NCBI GenBank assembly: GCA_032622095.1
Contig: CP136065.1
Location: 67,917,675-67,981,674, forward strand
Reading direction: 5' to 3'
Length of the DNA: 64,000 nt
DNA from: Siphonodentalium dalli
Lineage: Eukaryota; Mollusca; Scaphopoda; Gadilida; Siphonodentaliidae
Below the pieces are notes generated by a model that was not told where the DNA came from, made no database searches, and saw only the letters and a list, made by a program, of their open reading frames with translations. Below, piece by piece: positions 1-13,079 of this stretch (position 1 is the first letter of the stretch; the number at the start of each line of letters is the position of its first letter). A program made the position numbers and the translations under genes.

Positions 1-845
1 GGATCATACACGGAACGAACTTTCAGTATATGCGATGTCCAGAAAACTATATCTGTGGAACTCAAATATACCAATTGCACTCATTATATGAGGCTATCTT
101 CCTATCCTAACTCGATAAAAATCAGCCACGCTTTCGCAAATCTTTGGTGTGGAGACAGTGAGTTGATCAATGAACTGTCCAGTGCTCCACAGCTGTTTCT
201 CTGTTGGTACGAACCTGAACACAATTTATCTCTAGTCGCTATATATCGCATGTAATAAGCAGAGGTCAGGTAGAAATCCGCCAACGCGATTTTTCTTCGC
301 AGAAGACACATATAGCGCATATTTGAAGGCTCTCGTTTGGTAGTCTGCGATAAAGCCATTACTGTCGTATAATCCCATGATGTACACACGCAATTTGAAA
401 TAGATGTTATTCAGGACCAGAAATTGTAAATATTCTCAGTTTCACAAAAGTATACCCTGTGTTTTCGTACATGCATATTGATAATAACGACGAATCACAC
501 AAATATTAGCTCCTATTCTTATATTTGGACTTAGTATACACTAATTATTAAGCTTGTTAACATGGAAGATGTCTGTAATGTCAACGCATTGTATGCCGCT
601 ACTGCTTTTGGGCACTGCATTGGGTGATGTCCATTCAATTAATTTCCGTGACCAGCTGAATTTCGGTAGAATTGACTTAGTATGGTGGCATTACATGAGC
701 AATACAGGAGTCAAGTGAACAATTCTTATCCAAACCCCATAAGGGGGCGATAGCAGGGGGAAGTAATTAAAGTATTCATATTGTATCAGAATTCCTGGCA
801 CTTTTGTCAACAGGGGAACAAATTTATGTGTTTATCAGTAGTCAA
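1..845. other. AT-rich sequence, nothing recognised
   Basis: Only short unconvincing open frames are present (the longest is about 95 codons on the minus strand, with no family resemblance). I see no repeat, RNA gene or splice-bounded exon here. Confidence 0.5.
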
Positions 846-2065
846 TGAAACCCACATTAGGAGCGTTATCAATGAAAACTAGCAAATTTGGATGATTTCT
901 CCATTTTGGTAACCATCTCAGTCACCATCTTGAATTTAGATTCATATGCATAATAATATGTTAATCTAACATATCATGGTTGCCGAATGATTATATAGTA
1001 TAATTTATTCAAAATAAGGTTGCTATTAGCCACCGATTTCAAACCGCTGTGAATACTAATAAAAGAAGCGAGTGTGAAACATCATCAATTATTAGATTTC
1101 GGACGCCGTTTTGGGAGCCATCTTGGATTCTGAGGTCCAAATTGCACGGTCATAAGGAAGTGTGATCCAATGGTAGTATTGATGGCGAGACATAATCATT
1201 TCACTATCTAAATTTCCCCCCTCCAGACTCAATGTCAACTCTGAAGTTGTTCATGGTTGCCATTTTGATTATTTCATCTCATTTTCGTCGTTTCATTCTC
1301 TTACATTCTTGAGTATAAACAGCCATTGTTCACAAACTATTCATATTGTTTCATATCTCCGAGTTATTTCGCCAACATGGAGCAAATATATTCACCAATA
1401 TTCACTAAATCGCACATTAGGAGTGATATCAAAGAAAATTTGACAAATTTTAGTGATTTAGATTTTTTTGCAACCATTTTGGTCGCCATCTTGAATAGAG
1501 ATGCACTTTTTTGGTTGTAATTATATGGCAATCTATATATTTAAACATGTTGCAAATGTTTTTCATCAAATTCAGCTATTTTCTGGCTAATACTTGGCTC
1601 GAATTACAAAATCGATATTTTGTAAAAATTGCATAGCATATTTATGAATTCACATTTTGACGACATTTTGTAGGAATACGTCCCAAAGTATGACAAATTA
1701 TCATGTTCAAATGGTTAGGTATTCAAATGTATTTAAGTTGCTATTAGCCACCGATTTCAAACAATCGTGAATGTTTAAAGAGAAATGTGTGAAAATTCAT
1801 CATTTTCCCGAATTTCGGTCGCCATTTCGGAGGCCATCTTGGTTAAATGTGGTCAATTTTCTGTCAAATTGAAGCCTGTTGTCATAGTATCACAACAGTT
1901 GAGAAATATTATATTTCCTACCATAAATTCACTACCAGCTATTAATCAAACTGACTCGGTGGCAGTCGGTGCCTACTCTGAAATGTTGGATGGCGGCCAT
2001 CTTGATGACGTCATAAATCCACCAGTCGCGACACACATGTGTCTGTTGCCTGAGATATCAAGCAA
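846..2065 (+). repeat. Diverged duplicated repeat with GCCATCTTG motifs
   Basis: Two diverged copies lie in the same orientation. The phrase CACATTAGGAG recurs at 853 and 1413, and GTTGCTATTAGCCACCGATT recurs near 1020 and 1738. Each copy carries several CCATTTTGG/GCCATCTTG phrases. The spacing differs between the two markers (560 against 718 bp), so one copy has gained or lost about 160 bp. Similar phrases occur near 8110-8140 and in the array at 36.7-37.5 kb, which suggests one old dispersed family. Short open frames inside it are not considered genes. Confidence 0.6.
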
Positions 2066-5000
2066 CATCATTAGCATAGTGGTTATATTTCTTCACAAAA
2101 TGCACACGGGAGCCAAACAATGGACATAAGATCTAGAGCCTCTACCAATGGCTCAAATTCATTAATTTGTTGCATACATTCTGTTGAGTATAAATTGAGA
2201 TGGTCCCTAAATGGCCGGATATAGTGTATAGCACCTCTAACGCCATACTGTAAAACATTGTGCTGTCGCACATTTATCCATTAAGGTTATTTCTCTATAA
2301 CATAAATGTTGTTATTACTTTCCGCTGCAGAAATAATAGCAGCTCGAGTGATATGACCACGCCTATATAGCACGTACCTATAATGATGTACATGCAAAAT
2401 ATTCGACATCTCAAACGATTGAATAGCGAATTTCGTTATTACATCCGGTATGAGTGCCCTATGAATAGCCGCGTTGCTAACCCTCGGTGCACAAGTACTG
2501 TTCGGGTATAACTGCAAAACCAAATTGTGAGCATTATTTTATATGAATTACATACATAAACTGTCATCGGAATCATTGCGTTTGTTTACCCCTAATAAAT
2601 TCGCCTTAAGTTAAAGTGATTGGCAACACTCCTCCAGTGTGGTTGAGTACGGAAGGAGAATACTTTTCATCAACCTATATATTTTAGTTTACATTTATGC
2701 TAAAGGCTCTATCATTAATATACTCATACATGTAACGACTCCGGTTGGTGGAATCAATGAGGTGTAATTGTTGGGGATAAAATTCGCCTCGAGGTATACA
2801 TATATATAAACCGTGCGTTGTTCAGATGTTGTGTTTTCTGGAATTTTACCAACTATCTGATTACAATGTTCATTAGTATTGGTTGAATTGCATATATACA
2901 TTTCGTCAGTTGGTAAAATTCCTAGGCACAGAGACAAAATGCCTTAACAAATGAACGCACAATAATGCAATATCTGACGTCATTGGTTCTGAACAATTAT
3001 TCCGGCAAAAAGACAATTCAGGAGAGCAAATTACCGACCTTGAACTTTGGCACTGGTGTCGTGGTTTTTGGCACTGGATTCGCTGGATCCCTGTACATGT
3101 ATATTACTTTGACCACGACTACTATGGCTAGGAGACTGGCGACTAGATTCATTAATTTCGTTGCTCTCATATTGATGTTTCTCTAGTGTGCTTAAACGTC
3201 AGGGTACCTGCAATAGCAATAGGCTGAGTTTACAGAATTGTCACAATGCCCGGCACATATTTCCTGAAATGGATGTAAATATTGTTATCTACACATTTTA
3301 ATGTTGACATTACGTACTTTTGGCATTTTAAAGGAAGGCCTTCAATTTGAACTCTTTTCCTAGCGTTCCACTTCCTCTAAGCCAAGGCGCAGCGTTCATG
3401 TGGAAGAGGTACGTCGTGGAGTTGGACGAAATCGGAGCGTCTGAGCCAGGTACGAGACTACCTTCAATATGGCCACAAATAGTTCTTAAGGTAGAGCGTA
3501 ATGACCTGGCCATGTGCATCAGTGCGCATTGTCATCGAGGACTGTCTTCGTGTCCTCGGTGAGGTGAAACAGTGTGATGAGAGTGGTCTGAACCCCATGT
3601 CCCTTTATATTGCCCATGTTTGACGGCACAGTCTTCAGATCATGACGATGACAATATTATATTGTATTCTAAACAGTATGGCCGTCCATATGATGATTCA
3701 TTGACACCCATAGCATCAAGTGAATGTTTATGGGATTCAAAGTCATAGAAAATCTGCTCATGATGTTGCAATTATTTACCGGATTATGCAGATATTACAG
3801 GGTGTTTAAATGAGCAGCAATCACTGTGTGTGTCTGTCGAAAGAGGTGTTCCGACAGTTCAATGACATGTATATAGTTATTATTCGTGAGTCTGAAACTA
3901 CTTACACCCTACATGTAGATAATCTCAACACTTGACTGTGTCTTTCGTAAACAAATATCCTTTCTTTGCCTTCATCAATTAGAACTCATATTCACTGGAA
4001 GCTTGGCTAAACGCATCATCTTCAGTCTCTATTGAAAGTATCTGAATGGTTTTGCCATCTACAAGGTAATGGAGTCATTCCAGTTTGTTTAGTCCGGCTT
4101 CTGTTTAGATTATGAATTCACAATAGTATCTGTATCAGTGATGATTGATGGGCAAGCCCCTGTTCTGCTCTGTATTTCCATATACTGTTATATATGAGAT
4201 CCATTATGCCACTACTTTGAGGCTCGAAGAACCACAGTGTGAGGGAAGGATAAAACACAAGTTGAGGTTACTTCAGAAAGAATTATACTGCTACATTACA
4301 ACATGAGTGGCACCAGAGTACGGTCTAATGTCCAAGCACTAATCACACACTTGGGTGCCGTTTACATGTGCGCAATGAAATTCTGTTATCTTGTATTTGG
4401 GTCAAAAACCAAATAAGCCATTCATGTAAGCGCATTAATCGCTAATATATTAACGTGGAACTCAGCCTGGGCTTCGTTGTCTCGTGCGTGGAAACAGGTT
4501 TGTCTGCGCTAAATTGTCCGAGTAGTACAATGGCCGAATAATTGAATCACAATCGCCCTGTATCAATGGTAGCGCCACGCCAAAATAAGTTTCACCGATG
4601 TAGCGTTACGTTGGCATGTGCAGTTGTCAGTACTTTTGTTTGAATTTTTGATACATAATAGGTACATGTACATGTACCAATCACGGTACGGGAATAAGAG
4701 AATCAGCAATAAACTGGTGGAGCTAATATATATGACATTCCATACCTTTCATGCCTACCCAATCTATCCAATGATGAACATAATGCAGTAGCTATGGCAA
4801 TCTGTATATTTTTCAATATTCATACCGTTTAGAGTACTGGAAGATTAACTGAGCTGACATTGCCATCGCATGGGTAAATGAAGGCCAAAACAAAAATAAC
4901 TAGAATGCACCCACTGGAGCTGCCTATACTTGCGCCCATCACATATTTGGCATGTTTTGTGGTGTCTTGCCAACAACAGTTGAGAGATCGATAAAAAATC

Positions 5001-6849
5001 TGGATATCAAATTTCAGTTCATCCATCGTTGAAATATTTGTGTGTACGGACATAATATCTCTGTTATCTACATGTGATCTATTACACTAATGATGGTCTT
5101 AGTAATACCGTACGTGTTGTTTGACATATTTATAGAATAAGGACATCGCTGATTTGAAGGGCGCGAAGACGCTTGGTTGCCGCGATGATGCTATATATTA
5201 TATACCGATGGGTTAAATTACTAGTTTGACTAGAATGATTTGTGTATGCCATTGCACTTCAGCGGCAAAAACGACCGAAGTCAATTACAAATACCGACAC
5301 AATTAAATAAAAGACGCGTTAGACTTTGAGTAAAGTGTGTAAATGTGAAGATGCCCTTAGCGACTGATCTACAGTCATCGGGAACATATCAAAATGTCTA
5401 TTGCGTTGAGAATGAGAAAGCTTGTTTTCCCAGTTAATAAATAAGGCATTTTAATTTTAATAATCTATGTTTTCACACTCACATTTTTCAGTGTAATTGC
5501 TTCTCAATTGAACCATGTGCTCGACTGTTTGGCAGGACATGGTTTATAAAAATGCACCAGGATCTTTCTGAAATGTTTTGAACTTCGAAGAAAGTTTCCA
5601 GAAATATGTTCGCACCTCACTGTCTCTGCGGGAAAATAAAGATTCCGCACGCTTTTAGACTTGATCTCAACTCATTTCCCGAGTTTCAAGTTACATAAAA
5701 TAGGCTTCTAATGGGCAGTACTGTTGCCCACTTTTATTTGCCATGCAGGGTGTATATATATATATTTATAATAATAAAACACGAAGTTGTTGGCAGATGG
5801 ATTGGTTTAGCCTGTAATACGAGTCTCAGCTGTCTGGACATCGACGCAATCGTGTCTGGTGTTTTGCGCGCCCTGTGACGTCCTGATGTTCGTCGTGACG
5901 TCATGGCGTCTTTATCGGTTTCCAGAAAGAAATATTTCAATATTGTTCTTTTATGAACGATTTATTACCAAAATAAAACCAGATAACAATGCAATTTAAG
6001 TATATACGTGGATTTGATTTACAATTGGTGCAACCATTTCATATTAGCGCATCTGCATTCTTTACGTTATGTTCTTCCGGTATGACGTAACATATTCACG
6101 GAAGGACAAATAAACAGACAGATATCCGAACCGAAAAAACAATACTTGCGTCCAGCATGGACTGGCGCAAGTAACGAGTGTGAGGACTGATGTCAGTGCA
6201 TTTTCAGTGAATTTTGTTCCACATTTTGGGTAAATATTGAGACTGGAAGCCCCCTTCTCTTTATTACCAATGTATTTGGTCCATTTTAGAAGCCTGTACA
6301 TCTATATATTCAATTAAGTAGTCATACTTTGTGTCTAAGCATGGATTTGAAAAACAAATTACATGACACTGGAAAAACTGGCATCGGAAAAACTGGCATC
6401 AGAGAAACTGCCATAGGTGTTAAGAACTACCCACCCACCATCTATACATTGCATCCTGAAATTTTGTTGCGACCATGCCCACCTCCACTTGAACACTGTC
6501 TTACAATTTGAGTCTACTGTTGATATCAAAGAAACACATATGTATCTTATAAACAGGGGCTTGGCTACAGGGTCTCCGCCTTTTGGTGATGGCGTTCACA
6601 TCAGAATAACCCACTGCACCCCTTTGAACCAAACTACATTGCCAAGTCCATGAGATACAATTTGCTCCCACGGGTTGAAATTGTCCATATGGTAGAGGTG
6701 CTTTACAACTGTTGGAAATGTTATGTTTCAAAGGTTAGAATTGTTGGCCATTCTGGTGAAAATATTTAATCAGAAGTTGACTTTTTATTTTTTAGAAAAA
6801 TTTAATACAAAATACAGGTTGTAGAATGTCACTATCAGAAACAAATTCA
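2066..6849. other. Long stretch with no supported gene
   Basis: No recognisable gene or complete mobile element. Small items seen: a perfect 18-bp palindrome GGTACATGTACATGTACC at 4661-4678; a TA-rich run near 5750-5770; a short run of GAAAAACTGGCATC units at 6368-6415. A minus-strand frame at 4829-5053 has a hydrophobic stretch (GCILVIFVLAFIY) preceded by small residues, as in a membrane-spanning exon, but no splice sites or homology support it. The frames at 2965-3186 and 3328-3562 are also unsupported. Confidence 0.4.
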
Positions 6850-6940
6850 ACCTACATCTATGTTTGATCTGTGTCAAAATGTTTGCTAAAGCGTGGTGGC
6901 GGTGCGGCACCCCATCCCCTGTCGCCACATCTCTGACATT
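6850..6940 (-). mobile_element. Fragment of hAT-type MITE (CAGGGACGTGGC family)
   Basis: Read on the minus strand, the stretch contains GTGGCGACAGGGG followed by a G/C-rich tract and a CAAACATTTTGACA-like phrase. This is the order seen at the left end of the complete copy at 10291-11061. Only this end is recognisable, so it is a truncated copy. Confidence 0.45.
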
Positions 6941-8304
6941 TATGCACCCATGAATATGGCACGTTAAAACATTTTACTGAAAACTGATCTCTATTATCTG
7001 TGGGGCTGGAATCTATTGAATCATCTTGGTTGAGATAATCCGTTAAAGGTTCGTTAGTCACACAGTATATAAAAGTGTGGCATACGCGTGTAAACTCCAT
7101 GAGTAAATGTTCTTATATAAGGTTTTCAAAACTGACTAGAGCCTAACATTATTTAAATAGCACGTATATGAAGGATTTTAGAACTATGACTTGGTTCAGA
7201 TGAAGAAGCCACCACTTACCCATTAAAGGAGATAGAGTTAGAGACGAACACCATTATAGCATGCACTGTGACGCTCTATGTTCACTGGGAAGACGTTTTA
7301 TATATTTGTCGTTAACAAGTTCCCCCCCAACTTGATCAAGTTTAATATTGTATTCGAAAAGCTAGAACAACTAATGGGTTCACCGCCAAGACAAGGGAAT
7401 ACAATACAGTAACGACACTCTCCCCTCTGTCGAATTTTGAAGAGCCAATTATAATTATAGAGCATGGCATTCCGCATTTTTTAAAGCATGTTTGCCATCT
7501 GAGAATTGTCGAATTCGAATTTCATGACACTTGATATGTGTTTATCGTATTTGTCTAAATTGTACATTTTGGTGGGGTAGGGGTAGGTAATTCCACTAAT
7601 ACTGGGCATAGTGTTAAATATATCGAAGGCATTTGGTTACATTTTGAAGGGGTGTCGTCATATAATAGTATCATGCAACAAAATTAAACATTGATTTATT
7701 ATTATATTTTTCGCGCTTTTATATTTAAATTTGTTTTTTTTACATTTGTGAAGAGTGTGAAAGGGCTACACTGACACTAACCTGAGGGTTAACATGGTCT
7801 TGATGTCGATGTCTATAGTTATTCTACTATATTTGTTTGTAAAGAGTAATGACTAAGGCAGTTATATATGAGGAATTATGGGCAGAAATCGAAAATTCTG
7901 ACGCACGGATGGAATGTCAATATGCCTATTATTGTCGTTGTTAGAAATTTTGATGGGGTGAGGGTAAGTATTTCGGTCATACCAGATCATTCTCCTGGAA
8001 TGTCTAACATGGCAATGGTTTTCTGAGTGATATATGTCGCTGTATTATAACCAATGTTAGAAGTATGTATGAAAACTAAGATCTCGATTAATTTGTTACA
8101 TTCCTATTACCATTTTGGCAGCCATCTTGGACCCGGTGACAATTATTCAATTCACCGTATATGAAATTAAATACTTATATCTATTTGTGCTTGCTTCTAA
8201 ATATTTCTCGAATAATAGACAATCGACATATGTTCTGTGAAATTGTGATTATATGACATAAAGACGCATACAACAGAAAATAATGGGGAACAATTATTAG
8301 ACAA
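6941..8304. other. AT-rich sequence, nothing recognised
   Basis: No open frame of note. A GGCAGCCATCTTGGA phrase near 8110-8140 resembles the repeat at 0.85-2.06 kb. Otherwise nothing is identified. Confidence 0.5.
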
Positions 8305-9170
8305 CTAGCTCATGTGCCCGACTTCGTTCGGGCTATTTAGGGATTTGTGATCGCCTCCGTCTGGGCAGAATATTAGGAGAAAGAAAAAAACCTATTATCG
8401 ATCGGTCCAGAAACATGATTGTATGAGCGTATATGAGCTGGTTCAAGGTCAGGGACATAGTCCCACGAGAAATTGGATCCGCCCATATTGTTCCCGGGAT
8501 CAACGTAGGTCTATAACAAACCAAATTTGAGTCGGATCGGTCGAGGTCCAGAAATATGCCTATATGAGCGTATATGAGCGAGATCAAGGTCACGTGCACG
8601 GTCGCACGTGAAATTGGACCCGCCCATATTGTTCCCGGGATGACAGATCTGCCCGTGCACCCCTGATTCGAACGGCGCCATATCATGGTGATTATGTATA
8701 CGTTTGGTGGAAATCGGCGATAAAACTGTTTCATAATATTTTTTTTGGCTGCACCTACCCTTTTCTGCCCCTGCACCAACAGCGTCACTTTAGAAACACA
8801 ATTTAACCCGCACCATTATCTTCCTCATACAAAGTTACCCCTGTTAGACCGCCTTGGTGACATCTCGATTGTACCCCGAAGTTATATGTACATGTAGAAC
8901 ACAGATATTGGGAATATATCTGGGCACCACATGTGGCGTTTTTAACACACACGATTTGATTCCTCGTATCATTGGCACAAAACATATTTGATCAGTTTCG
9001 GTGACCATCACCTCCCTATTTCAGACTCAAGCGGTGGAGGTGATTATATATACAATTGGTGAAAATTGGCGAGTATACAAATTCGTATAATTGTTAGTGC
9101 CCCCCCCCCCCATATCTCTCACACAAACAGCGCCAATTTCGTGTATATATCACCGAGAGCTTTCCGATGA
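8305..9170 (-). mobile_element. Helitron, 3' terminus and internal repeats (minus strand)
   Basis: On the minus strand the sequence ends with a hairpin (GCCCGA-6 nt-TCGGGC, 8316-8333), a short spacer, then CTAG (8305-8308) followed by T. This is the classical Helitron 3' end. Inside are two direct copies of a module around CCGCCCATATTGTTCCCGGG (8473-8510 and 8620-8640). Farther right the sequence matches the block at 32.5-32.9 kb in the same orientation: phrases such as AACCCGCACCATTATCTTCC and TGGTGAAAATTGGCGAGTAT. No Rep/helicase frame is present, so it is non-autonomous. The 5' boundary is not resolved; the end given is approximate. The 151-codon minus frame at 8333-8788 lies inside the repeat modules and is not taken as a gene. 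Confidence 0.7.
9098..9111. repeat. Poly-C tract
   Basis: A run of about 13 cytosines inside the Helitron-type repeat. Similar C or G runs occur at 10326-10336, 10990-11001, 19041-19053 and 34358-34369, mostly within repeat copies. Confidence 0.8.
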
Positions 9171-9236
9171 ATGGCAACAAGCCATATTTCCGACTAAAAT
9201 CCTGAAAAGTTACCCATAATTCTGCTGTGTTGAAGG

Positions 9237-10115
9237 AGTCGATTACTAGTACAGGCGAATTAGGGTTGAACCCGGAACTAATTGCAACACAAATGCCAAA
9301 GGTGCCACCATATAAAGTAAGTCAATGCATGCAACATACACAACATTTAGAGAACAATATTTGGGACAAATAGCAAAATTTCTGTTTCCATGACAACGAG
9401 TGGTGATTTTAACTGACTGTGGAAACTAGGTGTTACATTGCGTGTGTGGCGAGAACTGTTTCAATTATTTCAAATATTATGTTGTTTTATATGAACACTC
9501 ATTATTGTCTAACTTTTGAAACGAGGTTCACCTCTTGGGAAGGTGAAGGTCATATGTAAAGGTCAAGGTCATTGTTAAAAAATGTGTGCTTTTTCCGATA
9601 CTATCATATAACTTCGACCCACTTGATTGAAATTAAAGATGTAGAGAGACGAAGATATATTTAAAATAATTTGGAGGACCACTGCTTAGTACAGAATTAT
9701 AGTTTTACCAATAATATCAACTCATGCCCAAGATATAGATCTTCAAAGTTGGTGGTACCCTTTCGTGATAAGCAAAATTGCGTAGTATTTTGACCAGACA
9801 TGGTTATACGTGTAGGTGAGCGGCCATTAGAGGAAAAGGGCCATATTTAAGAAGTTTAATACAAATTCGGATACCGTTGGAAAGGTTATGGATTGTCCAT
9901 TCTTATTAACCATGTAGTAGTGAGCAAAAGTGGAAAGAAAATGTAACTATTATTGTTGCCATGGCAACGGTTATATACTATTTTTGTGAAAAAAATGGTG
10001 AAAAAGGTCATATCTAAGAATATAATTGGTCTGGGTAAGAATAGTTCCTATACAAATATACATCTAGGTAAATGTTCAACATGATGTTCCGTCATCTGCT
10101 ATTTTTGTAGGTCAA
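9237..10115 (+). repeat. Dispersed repeat with AGGTCAAGGTCA motifs
   Basis: The left part (AGGCGAATTAG, then GGAACTAATTGCAACACAAATGCC, around 9254-9300) is matched in inverse orientation at 21600-21690. The body carries repeated TCAAGGTCA phrases (near 9557, 9570 and 10130) and CCATGGCAAC phrases, also matched in inverse at 20.7-21.6 kb. No coding capacity or inverted termini are seen, so its class is unknown. Confidence 0.55.
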
Positions 10116-10282
10116 AGTCACACTTACAGGTCAAGGTCATTCGGGGGGAAGTTGAAAACACCGGTTTTGCTCACATAACAATAACATATATATGCAGCCT
10201 GCATGTCCCTGTGATATTGCAAGAAATAAGAACGCAATAAATAATCACATACAATTTCTAAACAATATGATATATTACATTC

Positions 10283-10290
10283 CCCATGTG
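10283..10290. other. Target-site duplication, left (CCCATGTG)
   Basis: An 8-bp direct repeat exactly matching 11062-11069; together they flank the element at 10291-11061. Confidence 0.85.
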
Positions 10291-11061
10291 CAGGGACGTG
10301 GCGACAGGGGGATTGTGGGTGTCTCACCCCCCCCCCAACTTTGGTCAATATTTTCAACAGTTGGAAATTTCATACCTAACACTACATTAGTTGGAAATTT
10401 CACACCAACAGTAGGTTTAAAATGTTCTTGTAGTTTGATTTTCAAACAATTTATTCGGGGAATTTATTGTTTTTGGACCAATATTTGCATATCTTCCTAC
10501 TGTGGTCAAAATTTTGGACTGAAATGGCCATCAGTTGGAAATTTTCCAACCTTATGGGGGGGGGGTGTCAGGTTAGAAAGTTCCAACACTTGGAAAGCTT
10601 GTGTCCTGGTCCCTCCCCCGTGGCCAGTCAAAAACTGCTAGTTAATTTAAGAAAACAATAGTGTCCTACATTTGGTCAACATTGTCATTGGAATTGTCAT
10701 CAGTTGGAAATTTTACAGCCTAAGTGGGGCTGTCAGGTTTGAAATTTCCAACTCTCGGAAGGCTTGAGGCTATAGTCTAGATGCTAGGATTTTGCGATTT
10801 TCTTGTTCAGATTAAAAAATTTTCACACACCGGGCCGAACCATGTTCCCTCCCCGTGGCCAATAAAAAAAACTGCTAATTAGTTTAAGAAAACAATATTT
10901 TACTACATCTAGTCAAAATTGTGGACTGAAATGGTCATCAGGGGTGCAACTGGAATTATGCAAAACATGTTTGTCGGCCGGATTCAAGTGGGGGGGGGGG
11001 GGGTGCAGTTGTAATTCTACAAATTGGACACCCCAACGGAGACCCTCTAGCCACGACCCTG
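10291..11061 (+). mobile_element. hAT-type non-autonomous DNA transposon
   Basis: The termini are inverted repeats starting CAGGGACGTGGCGACAGGGG on the left and, reading inward, CAGGGTCGTGGCTAGAGGG on the right. The flanks are a perfect 8-bp duplication CCCATGTG. Termini beginning CAGGG with an 8-bp target duplication are typical of the hAT superfamily. The 771-bp body has repeated phrases (CAGTTGGAAATTT, TTTGGTCAA), two homopolymer tracts and no transposase, so it would have moved using a transposase encoded elsewhere. Partial duplication of the interior (10560-10650 resembling 10690-10860) has lengthened this copy relative to the 444-bp relative at 18777-19220. The 149-codon frame at 10192-10641 crosses the element boundary and is rejected as a gene. 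Confidence 0.8.
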
Positions 11062-11069
11062 CCCATGTG

Positions 11070-12535
11070 TGTATTTCAATTTCATAAGGATGTACATAAT
11101 GTGTGGGGTACGTGATTTTCGTATTAGGGAGTGTGGTTCCTGACAGCGACGCATTTGTTTTGGTCCGATATGGTTGACAACTGTATAAGCATGCTAAGTT
11201 ATGTATCAATGAGTAAGTTAGGTATGGTTAACCTTTCTCAGTTCAAAATTACACATTTGAGAGTATTTATACACAATATATTATATATTGTAGTTGATTA
11301 CCATGGTAATGCATGTATACACTTAACGTTGGTTCAATACTTCGAGAAATGATTGATCTTATTAGATGTCCGATTCTGTGACATCTAACGACATTCCAAG
11401 ATATATAGACACGCACCTCGCAATATATATAACTGCACAAATATCACAATGGCGCCAATAACGCTATGACATCACACCCGATATTTGAGCCAAACACAAT
11501 ATACATAGAGCAGGCCTACTTCCTCAGTACTGCTTCCATAGTTGATTACGGTGATCAACGAAACAGAGCTATATTTAAAGATGGTCTGTCTCTTTGTAAA
11601 CATGTGCTACATAGTTACCGGGGTATAAAATATTATATATAAATCGAAGATCCCTGTCCGGAAATGCTTCAATCGATTACTATTGATTATAGTTCGAATA
11701 TTTTCAGGTCTAAAAATATGTGGTTGTTTAGCTAACGAACAATAGTGGTTATGTTGACAGAGACCATATATTTTATTTTGTAATTTTGTCACAAATAAAC
11801 TTTAATTAGACTCTCTATCGCTTATAACTATCTAACGAAACAATACAAACAATCAATATGGGACATTTGACGTTCGGTGCATAGCTATGGGAACACCCTA
11901 ATGATCTCTATCGCTACATGGTATCGCCTAAATGGTCTGTTATAAAAATAGAACAATAACTTGTCCCACTTAATCATCTCATTTTACAATAAGCGTTTCC
12001 GGACATGGGACTTCGATTAATATCTATTATTTTATACGCACGAAACTATTTAAAAATTGTTATATAAAGAGATAATCCATCTTTAACAATTTCAATATAC
12101 AATATCATACAGATGGAACTACATTGAGTGGATATATTTACTTTCCTGTGTCCATGGGCAACAGAATAATATAATGATGTTCGTAATTATTTTCGTTCAA
12201 GAGTTATTCTTGTTTTTTTCTGAAAATAATGGTGTTCTGTTCATCCACACAGATAACTGAGTCATGCATGGTCTATCAGAACTCTACGAAAAATTGGGTC
12301 GCCATCAGCAGTGCTTTCATTAGAGCATTTCCAAAAAAATAATTGACCGATATGGTTCCATTGTAGAGTTATTGTCGCTCCAAACTATTTTGGATGACTA
12401 TTATAATCAGCATGTCCGTTTGCTTGTATGGTTGTCTGAATCATAAATTTTAACAATATTAAACAGAACTAGATTTCAAGTTCCCGGCGGAAATGTGGAT
12501 ACCTCCATGTTTTAGACTTCCATCAATAGAAATAT
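11070..12535. other. AT-rich sequence, nothing recognised
   Basis: No supported gene, repeat or RNA. Open frames are short and of random composition. Confidence 0.5.
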
Positions 12536-13070
12536 GATATTTCGTAAAATAACAATGACAAGGACAACGGCATATGAAATAGCGACATAGAAGCTTTCAT
12601 TTTGAAATATCGTTGATCGCTGGGTGGATGAAAACTTATATTTGGCTTTTTTTCTGACACCCCTCTCCTGGCCCATTTCCTGGCGCGACGTCGACCAATG
12701 TTACCACATGTGTTCGATTCAGTATTCTAAACAAAATGTCAAATCGAATAGCGTCATAAATGCTTTCATTTTGAATGAGTACGGGCGACATGCCATTCTA
12801 GCCCATTATTATTAATGTTTATGGGCTTTTGTATATATCACCAGTTTCAAGAATTTTGCGAATTTGTAATGGCCATCTCTCAGAGACTTTATATTCTGAG
12901 TTTGGTGATAATCAGATCGAGAACAAAATTTGGCCATTTTTAACACCCCTCCCCTGACCCCGCGTCTGATTGGACCTTCGCCAAATTACCCCATAAGTTC
13001 GTCTTAGTATTCTCAAGACAATGACATATGAAATAGCAACACAGATGCTTTCATTTTGATGACGTTTCGT
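12536..13070 (-). repeat. Degenerate tandem repeat, about 240-290 bp unit
   Basis: The phrase GCATATGAAATAGCGACATAGAAGCTTTCATTTTG recurs in diverged form near 12570, 12740 and 13025, each preceded by a pyrimidine-rich ACACCCCTCTCCTGGCCC-type block (near 12655 and 12940). The minus-strand sequence of 12840-12990 closely matches 21705-21850 on the plus strand, showing a dispersed family. Confidence 0.55.
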
Positions 13071-13079
13071 TTTAACCGT

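Noticed and set aside
3328-3562. Overlapping frames on both strands in a slightly GC-richer patch
   Set aside because: Neither strand gives a recognisable domain, and the dual openness suggests composition rather than coding.
4829-5053. Minus-strand frame with a membrane-like hydrophobic stretch
   Set aside because: No splice sites, homology or neighbouring exons support it; kept only as a remark in the regional entry.
8333-8788. 151-codon minus-strand frame with a repeated TLIPGTIWADPISRGT-like segment
   Set aside because: The internal repetition comes from two DNA repeat modules next to a Helitron end, not from a protein repeat family.
10192-10641. 149-codon plus-strand frame
   Set aside because: It crosses the left boundary and target duplication of the hAT-type MITE.
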